DNA of 15,840 nt, taken from the NCBI GenBank assembly GCA_002327255.1, contig DCUM01000198.1, positions 1-15,840 on the forward strand, given 5' to 3'. The notes beneath the pieces are model-generated. The model searched no databases, had not been told where the DNA came from, and worked only from the letters and a program-made list of their open reading frames with translations. Shown piece after piece: positions 1 through 8,218 of this stretch (within the stretch, counting starts at the first letter, position 1; every line of letters begins with the position of its first letter). Source of the DNA: a bacterium UBA2214 (GTDB lineage: Bacteria; Zhuqueibacterota; Zhuqueibacteria; Residuimicrobiales; Residuimicrobiaceae). The position numbers were made by a program, and so were the translations under genes.

Positions 1-1188
1 ATCTGGGCCAACCTGCGTCCGCTCTTCCTGCCCCAGGTGGCGGTCGTCGACATGACCGCCAGCGTGCTCCAGGATACCCTGTGGATTCCCATCGGTCTGG
101 CCCTGCCCTTCTATCTGCTGGCCTTCCTCCTCAAGACATCGCACCGTGCGCTCCATTACGGCCTGCTCATCACGGCGGCGGCAGCGCTGCTGCTCTGGGC
201 CTTCAGCGATATGCTGAGCTACTTCCGCGTTCTCTTTTTGCTCCTCGCGGCCCTGATCTTTGTAACCATCCGCTCCGTGCGCCGTACCAGAGAGATAAGA
301 GCCAACGTCCTCGCCTATATGGCGGTGTGCGCCGGCATGGTGATCAACTACGGTCCGCAGCTCTTGCCAACACTTCCGCCGCTCACCGGCACAAAAACCG
401 GCCACCTCAAAATACTCGATTTCAACATCTCGATGCGGGGACAGGGCGAACAGCGCAGCGCCATCATCGATCTCATCAAACGCGAGAACCCGGATCTGGT
501 TTTTATCCAGGAAATCAACAGCAACGACCGCAAACTCTTCCTGCGCACGCTCGGCGAAAACTATCCGCACCAGCTCTGGGCGGACCGGCGCGAAAATTAT
601 AACGGCGGTGCGATTTTGTCGAAACTGCCCTTCAAAAACAGCCGTAATATTGATATCACCACACCTTTCATGTCCGGCCATACCAATATCAACGAGGCGG
701 TCATTCGCGTGCGCGGGCAGGATGTCCACCTCTTCAACTGCCATCTCTATCCGGCCGGACACGCTTTTATCCAACTGATCTTTGGCAAACGCACCCTGGA
801 GAGTTTCATCGATCATACGCGCACGGCCTACCGGCGCCGTCAGGCGGAGGCGGAACAACTCCATCACCTCATCGCGGGCGCGCGCGGAGCGGTCATCGTG
901 GCCGGGGACTTTAACGATACGCCGAACAGCTCGGTCTATCGCCTCTTCTCGGAACATCTGCAAAACGCCTTCGCCACGGCGGGCTGGGGCCTCGGCACCA
1001 CCTATGGCCACTACAGCCTGAAAAGCAGCGTGTCCAGGCACTGGAAATTCATTCTTTTCGATTTTTTGCGCATCGATCATGTCTTTGCTTCAGCACATTT
1101 CAGGACGCTCGAAGCGCGCGTCCTGCCGCTGGATGTCTCGGACCACCGGCCGCAGGTGGTACGGCTGGCGCTGCGCAGCATCGACTGA
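1..1188 (+). CDS. Endonuclease/exonuclease/phosphatase family protein with N-terminal membrane helices (5' end outside window)
   Basis: Metal-dependent hydrolase of the DNase I-like EEP superfamily, which includes nucleases and phosphodiesterases; the substrate cannot be told from sequence. The reading frame is open from base 1, so the GTG at 37 need not be the start and the gene probably begins upstream. Counting from codon 37, hydrophobic segments lie at about residues 15-33, 40-57, 63-79 and 91-107, so the protein is probably membrane-anchored. The catalytic domain begins near residue 123 with LKILDFNIS. All signature motifs are present: PDLVFIQEI (metal-binding E159), NCHLYP (H236), AGDFND (D291, N293), RIDHVF (D347, H348) and the closing SDHRP (D369, H370), so it should be active. 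It ends in TGA, 285 bases before the next gene. Family assignment is secure; the biological role is unknown. Confidence 0.88.
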   Translation: MWANLRPLFLPQVAVVDMTASVLQDTLWIPIGLALPFYLLAFLLKTSHRALHYGLLITAAAALLLWAFSDMLSYFRVLFLLLAALIFVTIRSVRRTREIRANVLAYMAVCAGMVINYGPQLLPTLPPLTGTKTGHLKILDFNISMRGQGEQRSAIIDLIKRENPDLVFIQEINSNDRKLFLRTLGENYPHQLWADRRENYNGGAILSKLPFKNSRNIDITTPFMSGHTNINEAVIRVRGQDVHLFNCHLYPAGHAFIQLIFGKRTLESFIDHTRTAYRRRQAEAEQLHHLIAGARGAVIVAGDFNDTPNSSVYRLFSEHLQNAFATAGWGLGTTYGHYSLKSSVSRHWKFILFDFLRIDHVFASAHFRTLEARVLPLDVSDHRPQVVRLALRSID

Positions 1189-1359
1189 TGGCTATTCTTG
1201 CCGCAGCACATTCCATGCGCAAAATGCCGGAATACCAACAGCGTATCACCACGGGTTTTTGACAGGGTGTGTGAAAACGGACTGACCCCGGATATCGCCA
1301 CAATGCCTGCGGCTATTCCGGGGAACTCGCATCAACAAAAACAGAAACCGCCGTAACGC

Positions 1360-1385
1360 CGGGGTCGCAAAACGGGGTCGCAAAA
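1360..1385 (+). repeat. Perfect tandem duplication of a 13-bp unit
   Basis: Two adjacent identical copies of CGGGGTCGCAAAA lie at 1360-1372 and 1373-1385, between the EEP gene and the GWxTD gene. The first copy also contains the right half of an 8-bp inverted repeat: GACCCCGG at 1284-1291 pairs with CCGGGGTC at 1359-1366. The rest of the 285-base gap (1189-1473) holds no convincing gene or terminator. A TTGACA at 1259-1264 has no matching -10 box. Confidence 0.6.
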
Positions 1386-1473
1386 ATATGAAAACCGGAT
1401 ACGACCCGGAAAACGCGGTGAATCCACATGGGAATAACCTTCAGGGTTCACGGCACGGAAGGATTAGCTGACT

Positions 1474-3777
1474 ATGATCTCTGTTACCCGCTTGAGCCGC
1501 CGCAGACTGCGCCGGCTGCCGGCCTGGTTGATTTTGCTGGCCGCCTCCCTGTGCCTGGCCCAGGAACCGCCGGGCGGCCAGGAGGTGCAACAGGCACGAC
1601 AGTTGTGGCAGCAGGGCCGGGCCCAGGAGGCTGTGCGCCTGCTGGAAAAAGCGGTTTCCGAAGGCACGCCCTCTCTGGACGCCCTGCATCTCCTCGCCCG
1701 CATCGAGTGCGAACGCGAAAACTGGGGCAATGTGCGCAAGTGGATGAAACAGGCCCTGAAGCTGCAACCCCGCAATCTCGACGCGTACTATTATCTCGGC
1801 ATCGCCTACCGGGAAAGCGGCAAATACAAGGCCATGCTGCTGCGCACCATCGACTGGCGCAAGTCACGCCGCTATTTTGAAAACATCCTCGCCCGCAATC
1901 CCGCTTTTCGCGACGTCTTCGCCCAGTATGCCATCCTGCAGCGCTATCGCCAGCACTATGCCTCGGCGGTCGAATTGGGAGAGCGGCAGCTGCTCTACCA
2001 CCCGGAGGCGGTCGACGCCGAAGTGGACTTGCACCGCTCCTATGACGTCCTCATCGAAAACGAATCCGCGGCCAATGCGGCCGATTGGCTGGCGCGGCGC
2101 CCGGACGATCGCGCGCGCTTTTTTCTCGCCGAACTGCTTCGCCGTAAGGAACAATTCCGCCAAGCCGATTCGCTTTATGCCCTGCTGCTCGATAATCCCG
2201 GGCGCCAGATGCACGCCGTGCCGCTCTACCTCGCCCTCATCCGGCTGCGCCTGGCCCAAAATCGCGAGCAAGAGGCGCAGGATATTTACAACCAGGGCAT
2301 CGAGGCCATGCAAAACGAAGCCGAGTGGCGCTTTCTCTTTGAAGATATGCACTACGTCCTCTCGGACCGCGAGTACGACTATCTGCAGCGGCTGCAAACG
2401 CGCGATGATATCGCCGACTTTTACCGCATCATCTGGATACAGCGCGATCCGCTGCCCGCGGCGCCGGTCAATGTGCGGCTCATGGATCATTTCCGCCGCC
2501 TCATTTATGCGGAGAAACACTTCCGCTACGACGGCTTCCGCCTCGAGTTCAACAATCCGGACAAACTGCATTATCTAAAGTTCCCCAAGGTCTTTGCATT
2601 GAACCGCAAGTTCAACGACAAGGGACTGGTCCATATCCGTCATGGCGAGCCCCACGAGCGCATCTCGACCCTGGATGCGGAGGTGCAAAACAACGAAACC
2701 TGGGTCTATCCGGGAGACGGCCGCCAACCCAAACTGATCTTTCATTTCGTCATCGATGACAACGCCACCGGCAACAACTGGCGCCTGACGGCCAAACTCA
2801 CCGACAAGATGGTGGAAGACCGGCTCATGATTGATCCGATTTTTCAACGCCTCTACATGGCCGATGCCATGGACCGTTTGCGCTATGAGCACGACGTCGC
2901 CGAGCTCAGCCGCGAAACCGTCGCTGTCGGCATGAACAGCGACCGCCATAGCTGGTCGCGCCAGACCACGCCCCTGGAGATGCCCTTCTTCCTCGCCGCC
3001 TTCAAAGGCGAGGGGGACAATACCCGCTACCACGCCTGCATCGCGCTGCGCGCCGGGCAGATCTGGCAGGGCGGCAAAGGCTACCGCCCGGAGCGCCCGC
3101 TCCACATGGGCATGGCGGTCTTTGACAGACGCTGGAAACCCCTTCTCAGCCAGAAACGCCACCTCGAGGCCGGGCAGATCAAGAGCTGGAGCGACTCCCT
3201 GGGCTATTTCCCGGCGCAATTCAGCTTCGAGACCGCGGACCCCACCGTCTATGTGAGCCTCTTCGTGCGCATTCCCGAAGAGGATAAAGTGGGCGGATAC
3301 CGCTTCGACTTGCCGGTGAAGCGCTTCGCGAAAGACAGCACCGCCATCAGTGACGTCATCATCGCCGAATCGGTGCGGCCTGCCCTGTCGGCGGACGAGT
3401 TCACCTGGAACGGCTTGCGGGTGATGCCCAACGCCACGCGGATTTTCGATAAAAAAGAGCCGGTTTATGTCTATTTTGAGCTCTATAACCTGCCGGCCGA
3501 TTCCAGCACCACCGCGCACTACACCATCCAGTACCGCCTCAAACTGCTCAAAAAAGAGCCGGGAAACGTCTTCAAACAGATCACCGGCCTCTTTTCGCGA
3601 CAACAGGAAGAGACTTCCAATCTGGTGGAGCGTTTTTCCAGTAAACCGTTTTCGGCCGAGTATCTGGCTCTGGATCTCAATAAAAAAATGGCAGGGCATT
3701 ATGAACTGGAAGTCATCGCTGCGCTGAAAGAGAGCGGCCTTCGCCTCCGCAACAAAACCGGGTTCGCTCTGAAATAA
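1474..3777 (+). CDS. Exported TPR protein with a GWxTD-like domain
   Basis: A 767-residue protein of unknown function. An arginine-rich start (residues 8-14) and a hydrophobic stretch at about 17-29, ending in an Ala-Gln junction, look like a signal peptide. Residues about 35-290 are helical and repeat-like, as in TPR proteins; clear pairs are near 38-65, 68-98 and 103-140. From about 300 to 440 the sequence follows the GWxTD domain of FCB-group and related bacteria: a WIQRDPLP element at 321-328 followed by YAEKHF, then GLVHIRHGEPHERI at 384-397 and an ETWVYP element near 408. The Gly-Trp-x-Thr-Asp signature itself is not visible; the matching position reads NRKFNDKG. The C-terminal 300 residues look beta-rich. 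The ATG has a GGAAGGA ribosome binding site about 10 bases upstream. Family assignment rests on motif order, not on a search. Confidence 0.75.
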   Translation: MISVTRLSRRRLRRLPAWLILLAASLCLAQEPPGGQEVQQARQLWQQGRAQEAVRLLEKAVSEGTPSLDALHLLARIECERENWGNVRKWMKQALKLQPRNLDAYYYLGIAYRESGKYKAMLLRTIDWRKSRRYFENILARNPAFRDVFAQYAILQRYRQHYASAVELGERQLLYHPEAVDAEVDLHRSYDVLIENESAANAADWLARRPDDRARFFLAELLRRKEQFRQADSLYALLLDNPGRQMHAVPLYLALIRLRLAQNREQEAQDIYNQGIEAMQNEAEWRFLFEDMHYVLSDREYDYLQRLQTRDDIADFYRIIWIQRDPLPAAPVNVRLMDHFRRLIYAEKHFRYDGFRLEFNNPDKLHYLKFPKVFALNRKFNDKGLVHIRHGEPHERISTLDAEVQNNETWVYPGDGRQPKLIFHFVIDDNATGNNWRLTAKLTDKMVEDRLMIDPIFQRLYMADAMDRLRYEHDVAELSRETVAVGMNSDRHSWSRQTTPLEMPFFLAAFKGEGDNTRYHACIALRAGQIWQGGKGYRPERPLHMGMAVFDRRWKPLLSQKRHLEAGQIKSWSDSLGYFPAQFSFETADPTVYVSLFVRIPEEDKVGGYRFDLPVKRFAKDSTAISDVIIAESVRPALSADEFTWNGLRVMPNATRIFDKKEPVYVYFELYNLPADSSTTAHYTIQYRLKLLKKEPGNVFKQITGLFSRQQEETSNLVERFSSKPFSAEYLALDLNKKMAGHYELEVIAALKESGLRLRNKTGFALK

Positions 3778-3975
3778 CCGGAATCTCGTGGTCATCGCCG
3801 CGCCGGCCACCTCGAAATCAGGCTAATAACGCGCGTTCGATCTGAGAAGGCAGGCAAGCCCCGGGTCATAACCGCTCAGGCGTCTTTGATTTCAAACCAT
3901 GAAACCGCTCCGATCTGAAACGAGAGAAAAACCGGCCAGACCATCCGCAATCCCAACGATCGGTCATGCTGCCTC

Positions 3976-4004
3976 TTGACTGAAAAGAATAAATTGCCTA
4001 AATT
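3976..4004 (+). promoter_or_regulatory. Sigma70-like promoter of murE
   Basis: TTGACT (3976-3981) and TAAATT (3999-4004) are separated by exactly 17 bases in a locally AT-rich patch. Transcription would start near 4011, giving a 5' leader of about 40 bases before the murE ATG. The architecture matches the promoter at 9599-9627. The rest of the 3778-4049 gap shows no gene and no clear terminator. Confidence 0.6.
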
Positions 4005-4049
4005 AGCAGTCAATAAATCAGCAATCCAACCACAATTCAAGGAATCGAT

Positions 4050-5531
4050 ATGGAACTGCAATCATACCTCGACGACCTCTCCGAAAAATCTGTCACCGGG
4101 AATCCGCAAGACATCACGGTGAAGGGCATCGCTTACGATCCATTACGCATCGAACCCGGTTTCATCTATGTGGCCATCAATATCTATACCCAGCTCGATA
4201 AAATCGAGATACCAGACGGTCATCCCCTGGTGCTGGATGCCATCAAAAAAGGCGCGGTCTGCGTCGTCCTGCAGCAGGACATGGAAGTACCTGCCAATAT
4301 CGTCAAAGTGGTGGTTCCGGACTCCAGATATGCGCTGGGCGTCATGGCCAACCGCTTCTATCATTATCCTTCCCAGAAATTGAAACTGATCGGCGTCACC
4401 GGCACCAACGGCAAAACCACCACGACCCACATCATCGAAAGCATTCTGATCCAGAAATACAAGATGGGCCTGATCGGCACGCTTTATTACAAAATCAACG
4501 GCGAAATCCGCAAATCCAAGGACACCACGCCCGAACCGCCCGATCTTCAGGCGATCCTGCGCAAGATGGCCGACGAAGGCTGCGTCTATTGCGCCATGGA
4601 GGCTTCTTCGCACGGCATCGAGTTCCATCGCATGCAGGGGTGCCGCTTCCGCGTCGCCCTCTTCACCAACCTCACCCAGGATCATCTCGATTTCCACGAG
4701 AACATGGAAAATTATCTCAAGGCCAAGCTGAAACTCTTCCGCTGGCTCGGCGAGGAAGATTACGCCGCCATCAATATCGACGATGCCTATGGCGAACAGT
4801 TCGTCAACGCCACCAAGGCGAATGTGCTCACCTACGGCATCCACAAAGCGGCGGCCATTATGGCCCGCAATATCGACTATGCCATCAACGGCACCACCTA
4901 TGAATTGGTGACCCCCAAGGGCAACATCGAAATCCACACCCGGCTGGTGGGCCAATTCAATGTCTATAACGCCCTGGCCGCCGTGGCGACTGCGATTTCG
5001 CAAAACATCGATCTCGAAACCATCAAAAGCGGACTGGAACGGCCCATCCGCGTGGCCGGCCGCATGGAGATGATCGACAAGGGCCAGGCCTATTCCGTAG
5101 TGGTGGATTACGCCCACACGCCCGACGGCATGGAGAACGTGCTCAGCCTGGCAAAAAGTTTGAATCCGCGCCGGCTGATCACCGTCTTTGGCTGCGGCGG
5201 CGACCGCGACAAGGAAAAACGCCCGATCATGGGCGGCGTGGCCTCGCGCTTCAGCGACCAGGTCATCCTCACCGCTGACAATCCCCGCACCGAGGATCCG
5301 GACCGGATTCTCGCCGGCATCGCCGCCGGCTGCGATGCCGCCAAGGTGACGCAAATCATCGACCGCCATGAAGCCATTCTCCACAGCATCCGCATCGCCC
5401 GGCCCGGCGATATCGTGATGATTCTCGGCAAGGGCCACGAGACCACGCAGACCCTCAAAGACCGCACCATCCCCTTCAGCGATCGCGAGGAAGCGGAAAA
5501 GGCGCTCGACCAGGTGCTGGGCAATTCGTGA
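4050..5531 (+). CDS. murE: UDP-N-acetylmuramoyl-tripeptide synthetase, meso-diaminopimelate type (MurE)
   Basis: Cytoplasmic peptidoglycan enzyme that adds the third stem-peptide residue to UDP-MurNAc-L-Ala-D-Glu using ATP. The 493-residue length is typical of MurE. Domain order is complete: N-terminal UDP-substrate domain (about 1-110), central ATPase with P-loop GVTGTNGKT (115-123), TTPEPPDLQ (159-167), the EASSHG element (184-189), NLTQDHLDFH (207-216) and the lysine expected to be carbamylated in YLKAKLKLF (K226). The C-terminal domain carries YAHTPDG (354-360) and GKGHE (460-464). The DNPR motif at 410-413 is the established signature for meso-diaminopimelate rather than lysine. AAGGA lies 6 bases before the ATG, and a 17-bp-spaced promoter lies upstream. 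It stands alone here, with no mraY, murF, ftsI or other division/cell-wall genes beside it, so it is either outside the usual cluster or a second copy. Confidence 0.95.
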   Translation: MELQSYLDDLSEKSVTGNPQDITVKGIAYDPLRIEPGFIYVAINIYTQLDKIEIPDGHPLVLDAIKKGAVCVVLQQDMEVPANIVKVVVPDSRYALGVMANRFYHYPSQKLKLIGVTGTNGKTTTTHIIESILIQKYKMGLIGTLYYKINGEIRKSKDTTPEPPDLQAILRKMADEGCVYCAMEASSHGIEFHRMQGCRFRVALFTNLTQDHLDFHENMENYLKAKLKLFRWLGEEDYAAINIDDAYGEQFVNATKANVLTYGIHKAAAIMARNIDYAINGTTYELVTPKGNIEIHTRLVGQFNVYNALAAVATAISQNIDLETIKSGLERPIRVAGRMEMIDKGQAYSVVVDYAHTPDGMENVLSLAKSLNPRRLITVFGCGGDRDKEKRPIMGGVASRFSDQVILTADNPRTEDPDRILAGIAAGCDAAKVTQIIDRHEAILHSIRIARPGDIVMILGKGHETTQTLKDRTIPFSDREEAEKALDQVLGNS

Positions 5532-5585
5532 TGCGGGTTTGAAACCGTGCGATCGTACGTAAAAGTGACTGCTGTATGCCGGAAT

Positions 5586-5692
5586 GCAGAGGCCGCACGA
5601 GGCGCAAAAGGAGTCGAGCTGATCGAGGCGAGAGAATCTCTCCGTGCCGGTCCGTTGCTTTGCATCCGGTAACACTGTCGTGCAGCCTCTGC
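5586..5692. repeat. Long imperfect inverted repeat, possible structured RNA, between murE and the GH13 gene
   Basis: The 15-base arms at 5586-5600 (GCAGAGGCCGCACGA) and 5678-5692 (TCGTGCAGCCTCTGC) pair at 14 of 15 positions, with the one mismatch in the middle. An outer U-G pair (5585/5693) could extend the stem. The 77-base interior holds a small perfect palindrome at 5630-5642 (GAGAGA-A-TCTCTC) and two CCGG boxes. No T-run follows the right arm, so this is not a simple terminator. I do not recognise a known riboswitch or ncRNA family. The rest of the 238-base gap (5532-5769) shows no gene. Confidence 0.5.
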
Positions 5693-5769
5693 GATGATGC
5701 CATCGCCAGGGGGTTCCAATAATCGTCCAGACCTGTCAGCAGCATCACTCAATCCCATGAGGTGATTCT

Positions 5770-8094
5770 ATGCGGAATTACCATTCACTCTCTGCGTGGC
5801 GCACGAAAAAAATCCGCTGCGCCCGGCTGTCGCTGTGCATCCTCGGTCTGGCGGCAGGCTGCTCCACCCATATCGAAAAGGCAAATTCCCAGATGATACT
5901 TTCGGCCAAAATCAACCAGCCACGAACGATCGATGTCCGTCTCCAGGAGGGCGTCAAACCCGTCGCCGCTTCCGAATTTTCCCTGACGCCCAAAACCGCC
6001 ATCACGCGCATGGAAACCAAAGAGGGGTTCGTCCGCCTCCACACCGAAGCGCTGGATCTGAGTGTAACCCACTATCTCCATTTTCACGGCGGCAAAAAAG
6101 AGGTGCAACCCGACGCCATCCTGAATCGCTTCATCTCCCGCAAGGCGCTCGGCTGTACCTGGGATGAGCAGCAGACCTGGTTCCGCCTCTTCTCCCCGCG
6201 CGCGAGCCGCGTGACCCTGTCCATTTATGCGGACGCCGAAACACCCCGGGACGTTCAGCACGAGATGTCCCGCGATGGTGATGGCGTCTGGGAAGTGACC
6301 CTGCCCGGACACTATTTCGGCCAGTTCTATGTCTATCGGGTCGACGGCCCGCGCAGCAGCACCGAACAGTTCGATTATGACAAGCCCATCTGCGATCCCT
6401 ACGCCCGCGCCGTGGCCACGCGCAACGAGTACCTGCACCGCGGCCGCACCCTCATCCTCGATACCGGCCGCTACGATTGGGAAGGCGATCAGCCGTTGGG
6501 GTACCAATGGCCGGATCTGATCATCTATGAATGCCATGTGCGCGACCTCACGGCCCACCCCAGTTCCGGCTGTCCGGCCGAACTGGCCGGCAGCTACAAA
6601 GGCCTGATACAACCGGGTCTCCCGGGCGGGATCGACTATATCCGCTCCCTGGGCGTCAATGCCATCGAACTGCTCCCCATCCATGAATTTGGCAACATCG
6701 AGATCCCCTACAACGTCGATGCCGGCGGCGTCACCAATACCTGGAACCCCTACAGCCGCAACCACTGGGGCTACATGACCTCCTATTTCTTTGCGCCGGA
6801 GTCGTACTATGCCAGCGGCGCCACCATGACCCCGGGGTCGCTCAGCGGCGCGGACGGACGCCAGGTGGACGAACTGAAAGATGTGATCAAGGCCTTCCAC
6901 AAAGCCGGCATTGCCGTCATCCTCGATGTCGTCTACAACCATGTCTCCCAATACGATCAGAACTGCTTCAAACTGGCGGACAAAAAGTATTACTTTCATC
7001 TCGATGACGACCAGAATTACATCGCCACCAGCGGCTGCGGCAACGATTTCAAAACCGAACGTCCCATGGCGCAGCGCATGATCCTCGAAAGCGTCAAATA
7101 CTGGATGGAAGAATATCACGTCGACGGCTTCCGCTTCGACCTGGCTGCGATGATCGATGGGCAGACCATCGATCTGATCACCGCCGAAGCGCGGCGCATC
7201 AATCCCAACGTCATCCTCATCGCCGAACCATGGGGCGGCGGCAAGTACAATCCCGCCGAGTTCTCCCAACACGACTGGGCGGCCTGGAACGACCAGTTCC
7301 GCAACAGCATCAAGGGGCAAAATCCGGAGAATGGCCAGGGCTTCATCTTTGGACGCTACTGGGGCAGCGACACCCGCGAGACCATTAAACGCTATATCCG
7401 CGGCAATCTCGCCAAAGAGGGGGGATTGTTCCAGTCGACCCGCCACGCCGTCAATTACCTCGGTTCGCACGATGACCACGCCTACGGCGATTTTGTCCGC
7501 ATCGGCAACGGCGACGTCGGCATCTTTCAAACCATCCAGGATCCGCTCAGCAACGCCCGCCTGACCACGCAACAGCTCAAGATCAACAAGCTCGGCGCGC
7601 TCATCCTCTTCACCAGTCAGGGCGCGGTGATGTTCGAGGAGGGCAACGAATTTGCCCGCAGCAAGCTCATTGCGCGCACGCAGGAACCCGATCCCCACCA
7701 GGGACAGATCGATCACAACAGCTACAACAAGGACAACGAAACCAATTGGCTCGATTACGGCCATGCCAAAATCAATGAGGAATTGGTGGATTATTATCGC
7801 GGATTGATCGCCTTGCGTAAAAATTTTCCGGCCTTGCGGCAGACGCCCGCGCAGCAGATTCAGTTCAGCGATGGCAGCAATGCCCTGGCGCTCTCATTTC
7901 AGATCGGACAAAAGGGCACCGATCTGCTGGTTCTCATCAATGCGCATCACGAGGAGAGCGCCGAATTCGATCTCCCGCAGGGAAACTGGCACGTCCTTGT
8001 CAACGGCGACAAAGCCGGCGCGGCGCCGCAGTTCCGACTTATGGAGCGGGAAATCATACTGCCGCCGACGACCGGCATGGTGCTGATGAAATAG
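5770..8094 (+). CDS. GH13 alpha-glucan debranching-type enzyme (pullulanase/isoamylase-like), lipoprotein
   Basis: Glycoside hydrolase family 13, 774 residues, expected to cleave alpha-1,6 branch points of starch, glycogen or pullulan outside the cytoplasm. A hydrophobic signal ending in the lipobox LAAGC (C31) predicts a lipid-anchored protein. A CBM48-like beta domain lies at about 128-215 and the catalytic barrel at about 250-640. Region I is VILDVVYNHV (383-392). Region II is DGFRFDLA, with predicted nucleophile D457. Region III is LIAEPW, with acid/base E486. Region IV is NYLGSHDDH, with stabiliser D568. NHWGYMTSYFFAP (331-343) and IAEPWGGG resemble isoamylase/GlgX-type enzymes more than classical type I pullulanases, so exact specificity is uncertain. 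GAGGTGA sits just before the ATG. The gene is closed by the terminator at 8114-8155. Confidence 0.85.
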   Translation: MRNYHSLSAWRTKKIRCARLSLCILGLAAGCSTHIEKANSQMILSAKINQPRTIDVRLQEGVKPVAASEFSLTPKTAITRMETKEGFVRLHTEALDLSVTHYLHFHGGKKEVQPDAILNRFISRKALGCTWDEQQTWFRLFSPRASRVTLSIYADAETPRDVQHEMSRDGDGVWEVTLPGHYFGQFYVYRVDGPRSSTEQFDYDKPICDPYARAVATRNEYLHRGRTLILDTGRYDWEGDQPLGYQWPDLIIYECHVRDLTAHPSSGCPAELAGSYKGLIQPGLPGGIDYIRSLGVNAIELLPIHEFGNIEIPYNVDAGGVTNTWNPYSRNHWGYMTSYFFAPESYYASGATMTPGSLSGADGRQVDELKDVIKAFHKAGIAVILDVVYNHVSQYDQNCFKLADKKYYFHLDDDQNYIATSGCGNDFKTERPMAQRMILESVKYWMEEYHVDGFRFDLAAMIDGQTIDLITAEARRINPNVILIAEPWGGGKYNPAEFSQHDWAAWNDQFRNSIKGQNPENGQGFIFGRYWGSDTRETIKRYIRGNLAKEGGLFQSTRHAVNYLGSHDDHAYGDFVRIGNGDVGIFQTIQDPLSNARLTTQQLKINKLGALILFTSQGAVMFEEGNEFARSKLIARTQEPDPHQGQIDHNSYNKDNETNWLDYGHAKINEELVDYYRGLIALRKNFPALRQTPAQQIQFSDGSNALALSFQIGQKGTDLLVLINAHHEESAEFDLPQGNWHVLVNGDKAGAAPQFRLMEREIILPPTTGMVLMK

Positions 8095-8113
8095 TTTTGC
8101 GCAACCCGGTTCC

Positions 8114-8155
8114 GGCTACTGCCCGCCAGACTCCGCCCGGCAGTAGCCTTTTTTT
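8114..8155 (+). terminator. Intrinsic terminator after the GH13 gene
   Basis: A perfect 10-bp stem, GGCTACTGCC (8114-8123) with GGCAGTAGCC (8139-8148), encloses a 15-base loop. Seven T residues (8149-8155) follow directly. It lies 20 bases after the GH13 stop codon and separates that gene from the alcohol dehydrogenase. Confidence 0.92.
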
Positions 8156-8207
8156 ATTTGATTTCCACGCTGCAATTTCCTGACTTTGCAGAAATCACCT
8201 ATGCCCG

Positions 8208-8212
8208 GGAGG
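8208..8212 (+). promoter_or_regulatory. Ribosome binding site that fixes the GTG start of the alcohol dehydrogenase
   Basis: GGAGG at 8208-8212 lies 6 bases before GTG 8219. The earlier in-frame starts (TTG 8186, ATG 8201) have no such site and would add residues that do not fit the family's usual N-terminus. Confidence 0.75.
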
Positions 8213-8218
8213 TGGTCT

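Noticed and set aside
1258..1290. TTGACA at 1259-1264 as a promoter for the GWxTD gene.
   Set aside because: No -10-like hexamer lies 16-18 bases downstream.
4143..5675. A 510-codon minus-strand frame covering murE.
   Set aside because: It is antisense to an unmistakable murE, and its composition is what the reverse complement of GC-rich coding DNA gives. The same applies to long minus-strand frames under the GWxTD, GH13, symporter and GH97 genes.
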